In this document: positions 51,822-61,049 of the stretch, in pieces
Layout of the letters: every line of letters begins with the position of its first letter
How positions within the stretch are numbered: position 1 is the stretch's first letter
Origin: Cellulomonas sp. 73-92
GTDB lineage: Bacteria; Actinomycetota; Actinomycetes; Actinomycetales; Cellulomonadaceae
DNA length: 64,000 nt
Direction: 5' to 3'
Assembly: GCF_001898175.1 (NCBI RefSeq)
Contig: NZ_MKTH01000013.1
Location: forward strand, 124,001 to 188,000
Notes under the pieces: model-generated
The model's database searches: none
What the model was told of the DNA's origin: nothing
What the model saw: only the letters and a program-made list of their open reading frames with translations
Program-made: the position numbers and the translations under genes

Positions 51822-52511
51822 CTACAGCTCGAGCCGGACGATCGCGCGCCCGGGACGGGGCCGGGCCACGACCTCGAAACCGGCCTGGAGGAACAGCGCG
51901 AGCGACCCGCGGTAGAGCCGGTCGAGCACCGCCGCGGGCCCGGTCGAGTCGGTCGGGTACGCCTCGAGCCACCCCGCGCCGCCCGACCGCGCGTGCTCGA
52001 TCGCGCCGGCGAGCAGCGCCGTGGCCACGCCGTGCCGTCGGTACCCGGGGCGGATGACGAAGCAGGTCACCGACCAGACCGCGGGGTCGTCGGCCGAGGT
52101 GGCGGGCGACGACGTCGACGCCGCGGTCCGCAGCCGCCCGAAGAGGGAGCGCGGCCCCACCGAGCACCACCCCACGCGCTCGTCGCCCAGCGTGGCGACG
52201 ACGCCGGGTGTCGGGTGCTGGCGCAGCTCGATCCCGAGCATCTCGCGCCGGTGCTCGTCGTCGAGCGTCTCGAAGAGGGGGATCGGCACGCGGTCGTACT
52301 GGCACCAGCAGTGCGCCGCCTCGCCCCGCGTGCCGAACACCACGTCGAGCTCCTCGACGCCGTGGCACGGGGCCGTGCGCAGCCAGGCGCTCGACGCGGC
52401 GCGGACCGGCGGTTCGAACGGCGTGGGGATGCCGCCCAGCGCGCCCAGCGGGACGGCATGGGCCGGCACGGCGCCCGACGGCAGGTGTCGGGTCGAGCCC
52501 GGCTCGACCAT
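51822..52511 (-). CDS. GNAT-family N-acetyltransferase
   Basis: 229 residues from ATG 52511. TACCCT lies 6 nt before the ATG, again a leaderless arrangement. The N-terminal 60 residues are of unknown type and contain a Cys/Trp motif (AAHCWCQYDR). The acetyl-CoA-binding core has GWCSVGPRSLFGRL, VTCFVIRPGYRRHGVATALL (motif A, RxxGxA) and ARSGGAGWLEAYPTD, ending LFLQAGFEVVARPRPGRAIV. It transfers an acetyl group to an unidentified amine. Divergent from mutY with 74 bp between starts. Confidence 0.82.
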   Translation of the reverse strand: MVEPGSTRHLPSGAVPAHAVPLGALGGIPTPFEPPVRAASSAWLRTAPCHGVEELDVVFGTRGEAAHCWCQYDRVPIPLFETLDDEHRREMLGIELRQHPTPGVVATLGDERVGWCSVGPRSLFGRLRTAASTSSPATSADDPAVWSVTCFVIRPGYRRHGVATALLAGAIEHARSGGAGWLEAYPTDSTGPAAVLDRLYRGSLALFLQAGFEVVARPRPGRAIVRLEL

Positions 52512-52585
52512 GTCTCGAGGGTAGGTCTGGGAGCGCGCCCATTTCACCCGCAATGTCACCCGGTCTTTCCGGGAGAGGATGTCCC

Positions 52586-53482
52586 GTGCCCGCCGACCCG
52601 TTGCTCGCCTGGTTCGACGAGCACGCCCGCGTGCTGCCCTGGCGCGCGCCCGACCGGACGCCATGGGGCGTGCTCGTCAGCGAGGTGATGCTCCAGCAGA
52701 CCCCCGTGTCGCGGGTCGAGCCCGCGTGGCGGGCGTGGCTCGCGAGGTGGCCCACGCCCGCCGCGCTGGCGGCGGCCTCGCCGGCCGACGTGCTACGCGC
52801 CTGGGACCGCCTCGGTTACCCCCGCCGGGCGCTGCGGCTGCACGCGTGCGCGGCGGCGATCGTCGCCCGCCACGGCGGCGAGGTGCCGGACGACGAGGCC
52901 GCCCTCCTCGCGCTGCCGGGCGTCGGCGCCTACACCGCGGCCGCGGTGCGGGCGTTCGCGTTCGGTCGCCGGGCAGTGGTGCTCGACACGAACGTGCGCC
53001 GCGTCCTGGCCCGCCACGCGGCCGGGGCGGCGCTCCCGGCGCCCACCCAGACGTCGGCCGAGGTCGCCCTCGCCGACCGCCTGACGCCGTCCGACGACGC
53101 CGGCGCCGCCCGGTGGGCGCTGGCGACGATGGAGCTGGGGGCGCTGGTGTGCACCGCCCGCGCGCCGCGCTGCGAGGCGTGCCCGCTGGCCTCGTCGTGC
53201 GCCTGGCTGACCGCCGGCAGGCCGCCCGACGAGCACGCCCACCGCCGCCGCGGCCAGCCGTGGGAGGGCACCGACCGCCAGGTGCGCGGCCGCGTCATGG
53301 CGCTGCTGCGCGGGGCGATCGGGCCCGTGCCGGCCGACGCCGTCGCGGCGGTGTGGCCCGACGCCCGCCAGCTCACCCGCTGCGTGGAGGCGTTGGTCGC
53401 CGACGGCCTCGTCGTCCCCCTGACGGTGACCGGTGCGACGGCGGGACCGGACGACGAGCCCGCGTCCTACCGCCTCCCATGA
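52586..53482 (+). CDS. mutY: A/G-specific adenine glycosylase
   Basis: 298 residues from GTG 52586, with GGGAGAGG upstream. Catalytic Glu33 in VSEVMLQQTPVSRV, helix-hairpin-helix LPGVGAYTAAAVRAF (110-124) and Asp134 in VVLDTNVRR. The [4Fe-4S] cluster is held by Cys189, 196, 199 and 205 (C-x6-C-x2-C-x5-C). The protein removes adenine mispaired with 8-oxoguanine. The C-terminal NUDIX-like domain, which reads 8-oxoG in E. coli MutY, is reduced to about 90 residues here, as in other actinobacterial MutY proteins. Confidence 0.93.
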   Translation: MPADPLLAWFDEHARVLPWRAPDRTPWGVLVSEVMLQQTPVSRVEPAWRAWLARWPTPAALAAASPADVLRAWDRLGYPRRALRLHACAAAIVARHGGEVPDDEAALLALPGVGAYTAAAVRAFAFGRRAVVLDTNVRRVLARHAAGAALPAPTQTSAEVALADRLTPSDDAGAARWALATMELGALVCTARAPRCEACPLASSCAWLTAGRPPDEHAHRRRGQPWEGTDRQVRGRVMALLRGAIGPVPADAVAAVWPDARQLTRCVEALVADGLVVPLTVTGATAGPDDEPASYRLP

Positions 53483-53565
53483 CCCCGGTGGAGGCATCTG
53501 ACCTGCCCGGACGGCGTGCCGCGGCCAGGCGGCTCCACTCGTCGCCACCGGAGGGGCGGCAGGCT

Positions 53566-53579
53566 CCACCGGCCGGTGG
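53566..53579. terminator. 14-bp palindrome between mutY and argA-like gene
   Basis: CCACCGGCCGGTGG is a perfect palindrome that can form a 5-bp stem with a GGCC loop. It sits 3 bp beyond the stop of the acetyltransferase gene (53583) in the 100-bp convergent gap. Confidence 0.4.
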
Positions 53580-53582
53580 GGG

Positions 53583-54089
53583 TCAGCCCAGATCGAGCAG
53601 CATCCGCGTGTTGCCCAGGGTGTTGGGCTTCACGCGCGCCAGGTCGAGGAACTCGGCGACGCCGTCGTCGTGCGACCGCAGCAGCTCGGCGTAGACGTCG
53701 GGGGCGACCGGAGTGCCGGCGATGACCTCGAACCCGTGCGACGCGAAGAAGTCCACCTCGAACGTCAGGCAGAACACGCGCCGCAGCCCGAAGGCACGGG
53801 CCCGGTCGAGCAGGGTCCGCAGCAGCGCGTGGCCGACACCGTGGCGACGCCGCGACGGGTCGACCGCCAGGGTGCGGATCTCGGCGAGGTCGGACCACAT
53901 GACGTGCAGGGCGCCGCAGCCGATGACGTCGTCACCGTCGACGGCGACGACGAACTCCTGCACCGCCTCGTAGTAGCCGACCCACTCCTTGGCCAGCAGG
54001 ATGCGCTCGGTGGCGTACGGCTCGACGAGGTCGTGGATCGCGTGCACGTCGGCGGGCGTCGCGGGGCGCACCCGCAGCTCGGAGATCAC
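53583..54089 (-). CDS. amino-acid N-acetyltransferase, ArgA-like (N-acetylglutamate synthase)
   Basis: 168 residues from GTG 54089; TACCGT lies 6 nt upstream, indicating a leaderless mRNA. GNAT fold: LRVRPATPADVHAIHDLVEP, GCGALHVMWSDLAEIRTLAV, DPSRRRHGVGHALLRTLLDR (motif A) and RVFCLTFEVDFFASHGFEVI. The pattern and size match the short actinobacterial N-acetylglutamate synthases such as mycobacterial Rv2747, which start arginine biosynthesis without an amino-acid-kinase domain. No arginine gene is adjacent, so the assignment relies on the sequence pattern. Confidence 0.82.
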   Translation of the reverse strand: MISELRVRPATPADVHAIHDLVEPYATERILLAKEWVGYYEAVQEFVVAVDGDDVIGCGALHVMWSDLAEIRTLAVDPSRRRHGVGHALLRTLLDRARAFGLRRVFCLTFEVDFFASHGFEVIAGTPVAPDVYAELLRSHDDGVAEFLDLARVKPNTLGNTRMLLDLG

Positions 54090-54116
54090 GCCCCCACGGT
54101 AGCCAGGCGGCGCGGC

Positions 54117-55118
54117 TCAGCCGCCGACGTGGGCGCGCGCGCGGCGCTGCAGGGGCGCCGGCTCGACGGCCTCGAGCAGGCCGGTCGCGGTGATCTCGTC
54201 GACGACGAGGTCCGTGACGACGCCGGCGCGCAGCGCGGCCAGCAGCGGCGTGACCTTCGCGTCGCCGGCGACGATGCACACGCGGCGCGGGATCCGCTGC
54301 AGCTGCACCGGCGTGGGGCCGGTCGCACGTTCGTTCAGCGAGATGTCCTCCCACGAGCCGTCGGCACGCAGGAACACGGTGCAGACGTCGCCGACGACCC
54401 CCTCGTCGTGCAGCACGCGCACGTCGTCCTCGTCGAGGTAGCCGGCCGAGTAGACGTGCGAGGGCACGGCCCCGGCCAGGGCGCCGACCGAGAACACGGC
54501 GATGTCCGCGCGGCGCTGCATGTCCAGCACCCGTTTGACCGACCGCTCCCGCCACATCGCGGCCTTGGTGTCGGGGTAGTCGAAGAACGCCGGCACGGAG
54601 AAGTGGTGCACCGCCGCACCGAACGCGGTGCCGAAGCTCGAGATGAGGTCGGAGGCGTACTCGATGCCGCTCGTGCGCATGTTGGCGGCGCCGTTCAGCT
54701 GGACCACGGCGGCGCTGCGGGTCGGCTTGGGGACGAGGTAGCGGGAGACCGAGGCCAGCGTGGTGCCCCACGCCAGGCCGAGCACCATGTCCGAGTCGAA
54801 CCACGAGGAGATGAGCTTGGCGCCCGTCATGGACGCCTGCTCCAGCCGCTCAAGGTCGCTCGCCGAGTCCGGGACCGGCACGACGTAGGCCTCGACGCCG
54901 AAGATCGACGTGATCGACCGGCCGAGACCTGGCGCACGGGTGCTCGCCGGGCGCAGCGTGATCTCGACCAGTCCGGACTGGCGCGCGCGCTTGATCAGGC
55001 GAGACACCGTGGAGCGCGACGTGCCCAGGTGCCGCGCGATGACCTCCATCTTGAGGTCCTGCAGGTAGTACATCGAGGCCGCGCGCAGCACGTCCTGCTG
55101 CTCCTTGTTGACGTACAT
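54117..55118 (-). CDS. SorC-family sugar-binding transcriptional regulator of the glycerol operon
   Basis: 333 residues from ATG 55118. The N-terminal helix-turn-helix spans about 12-50 (AASMYYLQDLKMEVIARHLG, TSRSTVSRLIKRARQSGLVE). The sugar-phosphate-binding domain follows (LGLAWGTTLASVSRYL, VVQLNGAANMRTSG, VFSVGALAGAV, VCIVAGDAKVTPLLAAL). It is divergent from glpD with 127 bp between starts, where a 16-bp palindrome lies. It probably controls glpDFK in response to glycerol 3-phosphate or a related effector. Whether it represses or activates cannot be read from the sequence. Confidence 0.88.
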   Translation of the reverse strand: MYVNKEQQDVLRAASMYYLQDLKMEVIARHLGTSRSTVSRLIKRARQSGLVEITLRPASTRAPGLGRSITSIFGVEAYVVPVPDSASDLERLEQASMTGAKLISSWFDSDMVLGLAWGTTLASVSRYLVPKPTRSAAVVQLNGAANMRTSGIEYASDLISSFGTAFGAAVHHFSVPAFFDYPDTKAAMWRERSVKRVLDMQRRADIAVFSVGALAGAVPSHVYSAGYLDEDDVRVLHDEGVVGDVCTVFLRADGSWEDISLNERATGPTPVQLQRIPRRVCIVAGDAKVTPLLAALRAGVVTDLVVDEITATGLLEAVEPAPLQRRARAHVGG

Positions 55119-55143
55119 GCCCCACCCCCAAGGTCCCTACTCC

Positions 55144-55159
55144 GTGCACGTATGTGCAC
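55144..55159. promoter_or_regulatory. palindromic operator candidate between SorC regulator and glpD
   Basis: GTGCAC-GTAT-GTGCAC is both a direct and an inverted repeat because GTGCAC is self-complementary. A second, weaker dyad (GCGCATGCG) follows at 55168-55176. Another GTGCAC occurs at 57041-57046 before glpF. A SorC regulator binding repeated dyads fits. Confidence 0.5.
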
Positions 55160-55245
55160 TCGTGTTGCGCATGCGTTCACCTGGCGATGACGATAACTCA
55201 GCCGCCCCCGACGGGCGAGCGTGCCTAACTGCAGGAGAAGTTCAC

Positions 55246-57018
55246 ATGAGGACCGCGCCGCTGACGCCCCAGGCCCGTTCCGCCGCTCTCGAGGTCCTCC
55301 GTTCCAGCACGGAAGCGGGCCACGAGATCGACATCCTGGTCATCGGAGGCGGCGTCACCGGCGCCGGCATCGCACTCGATGCGGTCTCCCGTGGCCTTTC
55401 CACCGCCGTCGTCGAGGCCCAGGACTGGGCCAGCGGCACCTCGAGCCGCTCGACGAAGATGGCGCACGGTGGCCTGCGCTACCTGCAGATGCTCGACTTC
55501 CACCTCGTCCACGAGGCGTTGACCGAGCGCAACCTGCTCAAGCAGCGCATCGCGCCGCACCTGGTGCGGCCGACCCCGTTCCTGTACCCGCTGCAGCACC
55601 ACGTGTGGGAGCGGGCGTACGTCGGCGCCGGCATCGCGCTCTACGACGCGCTCGCCCAGTCGACCGGCACCCGCCACGCGATCCCGTTCCACAAGCACAT
55701 CTCGCACACGCGGATGACCCAGATGTTCCCGGACTTCCGCCCCGACGTCGCCGTCGGCGCGATCCAGTACTGGGACACCATGCTCGACGACGCCCGTCTC
55801 GTGGAGACGCTCGTCCGCACCGCCGTGTCCTACGGCGCGCACGCCGCCAGCCGCACCCAGGTGACCGGCATCCTCAAGGACGCCTCCGGCCGCGTGACCG
55901 GTGCCCAGCTCGTCGACCTGGAGACCGGCGACCGCTTCGACGTCGCGGCGAAGAACGTCATCAACGCCACCGGCGTCTGGACCGAGCAGACCGAGGCGCT
56001 CACCGGCTCGACCGGCGGCCTCAAGGTCCTCGCCTCCAAGGGCATCCACCTCATCGTGCCGCGCAGCCGCATCCGCGGTGACGTCGGCCTGATCCTCCAG
56101 ACCGAGAAGTCGGTGCTGTTCCTCATCCCGTGGCCGCGCTACTGGGTGATCGGCACCACCGACACCCCGTGGGTGCAGGAGCTGCGCCACCCGGTGGCCA
56201 CGGGCGCCGACATCGACTACGTCATCGAGCACGCGAACACGGTGCTCAAGGACCCGTTGACCCGCGACGACGTCATCGGCGTCTACGCCGGCCTGCGGCC
56301 GCTGCTCCAGCCGGAGGTCAAGGAGGGCACGCAGTCGACCAAGGTCTCCCGCGAGCACACCGTCGCCTCGCCTGCGCCCGGCTTCACCGTCATCGCCGGC
56401 GGCAAGCTCACCACCTACCGGGTGATGGCCAAGGACGCCGTCGACTTCGCGCTCGGCGCCCGCGCCAAGTCGCTGCCCTCCCCGACGGCGAACCTGCCGC
56501 TCGCGGGGGCCGACGGGCTGGCCGTCATCGAGGCGCAGGCCAAGACATGGGCCGCCGCCTACGGCTGGGACGAGGGGCGCGTCGATCACCTCCTCAGCCG
56601 GTACGGCTCCCTGCTCCCCGAGCTCATCGAGCTCGTCGAGGCCCGGCCGGACCTCGCCAAGCCCCTCACCGGAGCCCCGGCCTACACCCGCGTCGAGGCG
56701 CTCTACGCCGCCACGCACGAGGGCGTCCTGCACCTCGACGACGTGCTGATGAACCGCACCCGGCTCAACTACGAGCAGGTCGACAAGGGCGTGGCCGCGC
56801 TCGAGGAGATCGCCGATCTCGTCGGACCCGTTCTCGGATGGGACGAAAAGACCCGGGAGAAGGAGATCCAGGCCTATCGTGAACGCGTCGAGGCGGAGGA
56901 CGCCGCGGCGCAGGAAGGCGATGACGCCTCTGCCGAGGCCGTTCGCCTGAAGGCAACAGACCTCACCCCGATGTATGCCGTCGGGAAGGGAGCCGGTTCC
57001 CCGGAAACCGGCCGCTAG
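55246..57018 (+). CDS. glpD: aerobic glycerol-3-phosphate dehydrogenase
   Basis: 590 residues from ATG 55246, with GCAGGAGAA upstream. FAD-binding motif IDILVIGGGVTGAGIALDAV near the N-terminus, then SGTSSRSTKMAHGGLRYLQ, typical of GlpD, NATGVWTEQTE, the GTTDTPW segment and IAGGKLTTYRVMAKDA. It oxidises glycerol 3-phosphate to dihydroxyacetone phosphate at the membrane and feeds electrons to the quinone pool. The last 40 residues are acidic and variable. First gene of the glpDFK operon; a 9-bp hairpin follows its stop by 2 bp. Confidence 0.95.
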   Translation: MRTAPLTPQARSAALEVLRSSTEAGHEIDILVIGGGVTGAGIALDAVSRGLSTAVVEAQDWASGTSSRSTKMAHGGLRYLQMLDFHLVHEALTERNLLKQRIAPHLVRPTPFLYPLQHHVWERAYVGAGIALYDALAQSTGTRHAIPFHKHISHTRMTQMFPDFRPDVAVGAIQYWDTMLDDARLVETLVRTAVSYGAHAASRTQVTGILKDASGRVTGAQLVDLETGDRFDVAAKNVINATGVWTEQTEALTGSTGGLKVLASKGIHLIVPRSRIRGDVGLILQTEKSVLFLIPWPRYWVIGTTDTPWVQELRHPVATGADIDYVIEHANTVLKDPLTRDDVIGVYAGLRPLLQPEVKEGTQSTKVSREHTVASPAPGFTVIAGGKLTTYRVMAKDAVDFALGARAKSLPSPTANLPLAGADGLAVIEAQAKTWAAAYGWDEGRVDHLLSRYGSLLPELIELVEARPDLAKPLTGAPAYTRVEALYAATHEGVLHLDDVLMNRTRLNYEQVDKGVAALEEIADLVGPVLGWDEKTREKEIQAYRERVEAEDAAAQEGDDASAEAVRLKATDLTPMYAVGKGAGSPETGR

Positions 57019-57020
57019 AC

Positions 57021-57041
57021 CCTCGCGGCCTGGCCGCGAGG
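57021..57041 (+). terminator. hairpin between glpD and glpF
   Basis: CCTCGCGGC-CTG-GCCGCGAGG, a perfect 9-bp stem beginning 2 bp after the glpD stop. Without a T-run it is more likely an mRNA-stabilising or attenuating element inside the operon. Confidence 0.6.
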
Positions 57042-57085
57042 TGCACGTGACAACGAAGTCCCGTCACAACGAAAGTGGGTAGACC

Positions 57086-57820
57086 GTGAGTCAAGCTTTT
57101 GTCTCCGAGATCGTCGGAACGGCGATGCTGGTCCTTCTCGGTACAGGCGTCGTGGCGAACGTCATCCTGCCGAAGAACAAGGGGTTCAGCTCCGGCTGGG
57201 TCGTCATCACCTTCGGGTGGGGCTTGGCCGTCATGTCCGGTGTCTACGTCTCCTTCAAGTCGGGTGCGCACATCAACCCGGCCGTCACGCTCGGCCTGTA
57301 CCTGAACGCCCCGGACAAGGCGGACCAGTTCGCGAAGGGCATCACGTCGAGCTTCAGCAACATGCTGCTGTACTGGCTCGCCCAGATGATCGGCGCGATC
57401 ATCGGTGCGGTCCTGTGCTGGCTCGCGTACAAGAAGCACTTCGACGAGGACGCCGACCCGGCGACGAAGCTGGGCGTGTTCTCCACCGGCCCGGCGATCC
57501 GTTCCTACGGCTGGAACTTCTTCACTGAGGTCATCGGCACCTTCGTGCTGGTCTTCGTCATCCTGGCGTTCGGCAAGAACCCGGCATCGCTCGGCCCGCT
57601 CCCCGTGTCGTTCCTCGTCGTGGGCATCGGCATGAGCCTCGGTGGTCCGACCGGGTACGCCATCAACCCCGCCCGTGACCTCGGCCCCCGCATCGCGCAC
57701 GCCTTCCTCCCGATCCCGGGCAAGGGCAAGAGCGACTGGGCGTACTCCTGGGTCCCGGTCTTCGGCCCGCTCGTCGGCGGCGCGATCGCCGGCCTCGTGG
57801 CCCACGCCTACATCGTCTGA
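57086..57820 (+). CDS. glpF: glycerol uptake facilitator (aquaglyceroporin)
   Basis: 244 residues from GTG 57086. Six membrane helices and two re-entrant loops carrying the NPA motifs: GAHINPAVTLG and TGYAINPARDLGPR. The Asp after the second NPAR is the mark of glycerol-conducting members. It lets glycerol diffuse across the membrane, where GlpK traps it. The 67 bp upstream contain a repeated CGTSACAACGAA (57046-57057, 57062-57073), which could be a regulator site or part of an internal promoter. Confidence 0.94.
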   Translation: MSQAFVSEIVGTAMLVLLGTGVVANVILPKNKGFSSGWVVITFGWGLAVMSGVYVSFKSGAHINPAVTLGLYLNAPDKADQFAKGITSSFSNMLLYWLAQMIGAIIGAVLCWLAYKKHFDEDADPATKLGVFSTGPAIRSYGWNFFTEVIGTFVLVFVILAFGKNPASLGPLPVSFLVVGIGMSLGGPTGYAINPARDLGPRIAHAFLPIPGKGKSDWAYSWVPVFGPLVGGAIAGLVAHAYIV

Positions 57821-57878
57821 ACGACCCCGTAGGCCAGCCGGCCGCCCGACGACGGGCATCACCGGCATCCCCCCAGAC

Positions 57879-57925
57879 TCCCGGCGGCGCGCACCGCGCC
57901 GATCGCGCCAGGCGCGCCGCCGGGA
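57879..57925 (+). terminator. hairpin between glpF and glpK
   Basis: A perfect 14-bp stem (57879-57892 with 57912-57925) with a 19-nt loop that can pair internally. It ends 36 bp before the glpK start. Probably an intercistronic attenuator. Confidence 0.65.
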
Positions 57926-57961
57926 CGTCGCTCCTCACCAATTCGTCAAGGAGACTTTGTC

Positions 57962-59485
57962 ATGCCCGATACCAAGTACGTCCTCGCCATCGACCAGGGC
58001 ACCACGAGCTCTCGCGCGATCATCTTCGACCACTCCGGCCGCATCGTCTCCGTCGGCCAGAAGGAGCACGAGCAGATCTTCCCGCGCGCCGGCTGGGTGG
58101 AGCACAACCCCATCGAGATCTGGGACAACATCCGCGAGGTCGTCGCGATCGCCCTGGCCAACGCCAACCTCACCTACGTCGACATCGCAGCCGTTGGCAT
58201 CACCAACCAGCGCGAGACGACGGTCGTCTGGGACAAGACCACCGGGCAGCCCGTCTACAACGCGATCGTCTGGCAGGACACCCGCACGGCGAAGATCGTC
58301 GAGGACCTCGGTGCGCTCGGCGGCGGCCAGGACCGCTACAAGGCACGCGTCGGCCTCCCGCTGGCGACGTACTTCTCCGGCCCGAAGGTCAAGTGGATCC
58401 TCGACAACGTCGAGGGCGCGCGCGAGAAGGCCGAGGCCGGCCAGCTCCTGTTCGGCAACACCGACACCTGGACGATCTGGAACATGACCGGCGGCGTCGA
58501 CGGTGGCGTGCACGTCACGGACGTCACCAACGCCTCGCGCACCATGCTCATGGACCTGAGCACCCTCTCGTGGGACGAGGACATCGCGCGCGACATGGGC
58601 ATCCCCATGTCGATGCTGCCGGCGATCAAGTCGTCGTCCGAGGTCTACGGCTACGGCCGCCAGGGCGGCATGGTCCCGGGCGTGCCGATCGCCGGCGACC
58701 TCGGCGACCAGCAGGCCGCGACGTTCGGCCAGGCGTGCTTCGAGGTCGGCAACGCCAAGAACACCTACGGCACCGGCAACTTCATGCTCCTCAACACGGG
58801 CACGTCGCCGGTCCCGTCGAAGAACGGCCTGCTGACCACCCTCTGCTACAAGATCGGCGACCAGCCGGCCGTGTACGCCCTCGAGGGCTCGATCGCCGTC
58901 ACCGGTTCGCTGGTGCAGTGGCTGCGCGACAACCTGGGCATCATCTCGTCCGCCCCGGAGATCGAGCAGCTGGCCGACACGGTCGAGGACAACGGCGGCG
59001 CGTACTTCGTGCCGGCGTTCTCCGGCCTGTTCGCGCCGTACTGGAAGTCGGACGCGCGTGGCGCGCTCGTCGGCCTGACGCGGTTCGTCAACAAGGGCCA
59101 CATCGCCCGCGCCGCGCTGGAGGCCACCGCCTTCCAGACCCGCGAGGTCCTCGACGCCATGAACGCCGACTCCGGCGTGGCGCTGACCGAGCTCAAGGTC
59201 GACGGCGGCATGGTCGCCAACGAGGCGCTCATGCAGTTCCAGGCCGACATCCTCGGCGTCCCGGTCATCCGCCCGGTCGTCGCCGAGACCACCGCCCTCG
59301 GCGCGTCCTACGCGGCGGGCATCGCGGTCGGGTTCTGGAACGGCGAGCAGGACGTCATCGACAACTGGGCCGAGGACAAGCGCTGGAACCCGTCGATCGA
59401 CCCGGCCGAGCGCGACCGGACGTACCGGCTGTGGAAGAAGGCCGTCACCCGCACGTTCGAGTGGGTCGACGACGACGTGAAGTGA
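57962..59485 (+). CDS. glpK: glycerol kinase
   Basis: 507 residues from ATG 57962, with CAAGGAGA upstream, close to the 500-residue family length. FGGY kinase motifs: [19 protein letters not shown] (phosphate 1), [26 protein letters not shown], the glycerol-binding [22 protein letters not shown] and [20 protein letters not shown]. It phosphorylates glycerol to glycerol 3-phosphate, the substrate of GlpD and the probable effector of the SorC regulator. Last gene of the operon; an 11-bp hairpin follows. Confidence 0.96.
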   Translation: MPDTKYVLAIDQGTTSSRAIIFDHSGRIVSVGQKEHEQIFPRAGWVEHNPIEIWDNIREVVAIALANANLTYVDIAAVGITNQRETTVVWDKTTGQPVYNAIVWQDTRTAKIVEDLGALGGGQDRYKARVGLPLATYFSGPKVKWILDNVEGAREKAEAGQLLFGNTDTWTIWNMTGGVDGGVHVTDVTNASRTMLMDLSTLSWDEDIARDMGIPMSMLPAIKSSSEVYGYGRQGGMVPGVPIAGDLGDQQAATFGQACFEVGNAKNTYGTGNFMLLNTGTSPVPSKNGLLTTLCYKIGDQPAVYALEGSIAVTGSLVQWLRDNLGIISSAPEIEQLADTVEDNGGAYFVPAFSGLFAPYWKSDARGALVGLTRFVNKGHIARAALEATAFQTREVLDAMNADSGVALTELKVDGGMVANEALMQFQADILGVPVIRPVVAETTALGASYAAGIAVGFWNGEQDVIDNWAEDKRWNPSIDPAERDRTYRLWKKAVTRTFEWVDDDVK

Positions 59486-59514
59486 CTCACGGTCCCGCCT
59501 GAGAGGGCGGACGA

Positions 59515-59556
59515 CGAGGGCCGGGATGCCGCCGGGGGACGGCGACCCGGCCCTCG
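59515..59556 (+). terminator. terminator of the glp operon
   Basis: A perfect 11-bp GC stem (59515-59525 with 59546-59556) whose 20-nt loop contains a second small stem. It lies 30 bp after the glpK stop and before the exonuclease promoter. Confidence 0.65.
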
Positions 59557-59605
59557 CCGTGTCGTGGGTCGTGCCGTGGTCGGTGCTGGCCGGTACGGTC
59601 GCGTC

Positions 59606-60397
59606 ATGCGCGTGGCCACGTGGAACGTCAACTCGGTGCGAACCCGGATCGACCGGGTGCTGGGCTTCCTCGAGAGCTCCGGCGTCGACGTGCTGGCCAT
59701 GCAGGAGACCAAGTGCAAGGACGAGCAGTTCCCGCGCGAGGGGTTCGAGGCGCTCGGCTACGAGGTCGCCACGTTCGGCTTCAGCCAGTGGAACGGCGTG
59801 GCGATCGCGTCGCGGGTCGGCCTCGAGGAGGTCGTGCGCGGCTTCGCCGGGCAGCCCCTGTGGGGCGACCCGCCCGCGCTCGAGGCGCGCGCCCTGGGCG
59901 CCACGTGCGGCGGTGTGCGGGTGTGGAGCCTGTACATCCCCAACGGCCGCGAGATCGCCGACCCCCACTACGAATACAAGCTCGCCTGGCTGGCCGCCCT
60001 GCGCACCGCGGCGGCGCAGTGGCTGCAGGACGAGCCGACGGCGAAGATCGCCCTCGTCGGGGACTGGAACATCGCGCCCCTGGACACCGACGTGTGGAGC
60101 ATCGAGTTCTTCGCAGGACGCACCCATGTGACTCCCGCCGAGCGGGAGGCGTTCGCGGCCATCGCCGACGGCGGCTACACCGAGGTCAGCCGGGTGCACC
60201 TGCCGGCCGAGCACACGTACACGTACTGGGACTACCAGCAGCTGCGCTTCCCGCGGAACGAGGGCATGCGCATCGACCTGACGTACGCCTCCCCCGCGCT
60301 GGCGGCCGCCGTCACGGGCGTGACGATCGAGCGCAACGAGCGCAAGGGCAAGGGGCCTTCCGACCACGTCCCGGTGGTGCTCGAGGTCACCGCATGA
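59606..60397 (+). CDS. xth: exodeoxyribonuclease III / AP endonuclease
   Basis: 263 residues from ATG 59606. TACGGT (59594-59599) lies 6 nt upstream, so the mRNA is probably leaderless. Exonuclease III motifs: ATWNVNSVRTR (metal/active Asn), MQETKCKDEQFP (metal Glu), SLYIPNGRE, VGDWNIAPLDTDVW and the C-terminal PSDHVPVVLEV with the catalytic Asp-His. It cleaves at abasic sites and degrades 3' ends in base-excision repair. Its stop overlaps the next start as ATGA. Confidence 0.92.
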   Translation: MRVATWNVNSVRTRIDRVLGFLESSGVDVLAMQETKCKDEQFPREGFEALGYEVATFGFSQWNGVAIASRVGLEEVVRGFAGQPLWGDPPALEARALGATCGGVRVWSLYIPNGREIADPHYEYKLAWLAALRTAAAQWLQDEPTAKIALVGDWNIAPLDTDVWSIEFFAGRTHVTPAEREAFAAIADGGYTEVSRVHLPAEHTYTYWDYQQLRFPRNEGMRIDLTYASPALAAAVTGVTIERNERKGKGPSDHVPVVLEVTA

Positions 60398-61008
60398 CCC
60401 AGCCCCCGGACCGGTACGAGTACCCAGCGCCGTACTACGCGGGCGGGTGGCAGCAGCCGGCGGCGCCGCAGGCGCCGTGGGACGGCGTGAGCATCGCGGC
60501 GCTGGCCACCGGGGTCGTCGGGCTGGGGCCGGTGCCGATCGTGCTCGGCGCCATGGGTGCCACGCGGACGGCCGGCCGGCGCCGCCGCGGCCGGTGGATG
60601 GCCTGGGTCGGCCTCGCGCTCGGGGTCGTGTCGACGCTCTCCTGGGTGGCGCTCGTCGGGCTCGCCGTGCTGCTGCTGCGTCCCCTGCCCGCCGATGTCT
60701 CGGCGCCGCGGTTCGCCACCCCGCAGCAGCTGGTGGTCGGCAACTGCCTGCAGACGCTGCCGACGGACGGCGAGGTGTGGGCGGTGCGCGTGGTGCCGTG
60801 CGCCGACAGCCACGAGGCGCGGGTCGTCGTGCGCCAGGACCTGACCAACCCGCCCAGCGGCCAGACGCGCCTCGACGAGTCCGCCGCGCAGCTCTGCGCG
60901 GCCGCGCCGACCGACGGCGGGCGGCTCGTCGTCTGGGCGCCGACACCGGGCCACGCGACCGTGACGTGCCTGGTCACCACCCCCGCCGGGGCGCCGTCCA
61001 GCACCTGA
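60394..61008 (+). CDS. small membrane protein with DUF4190-like region, unknown function
   Basis: 204 residues from ATG 60394, overlapping the exonuclease stop. The N-terminus is Pro/Tyr-rich (PPDRYEYPAPYYAGGWQQP), then two membrane helices (about 32-56 and 68-94) as in DUF4190 proteins, then an extracytoplasmic domain of about 105 residues with four Cys (GNCLQTLP, VPCADSH, AQLCAAAP, TVTCLVT) that may form two disulfides. Similar layouts are common in actinobacteria, but no function is known. Confidence 0.78.
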   Translation: MTQPPDRYEYPAPYYAGGWQQPAAPQAPWDGVSIAALATGVVGLGPVPIVLGAMGATRTAGRRRRGRWMAWVGLALGVVSTLSWVALVGLAVLLLRPLPADVSAPRFATPQQLVVGNCLQTLPTDGEVWAVRVVPCADSHEARVVVRQDLTNPPSGQTRLDESAAQLCAAAPTDGGRLVVWAPTPGHATVTCLVTTPAGAPSST

Positions 61009-61049
61009 GCGGGGCCACGGCTACGGTGCCACCGGGAGGTGCGGTGGAG

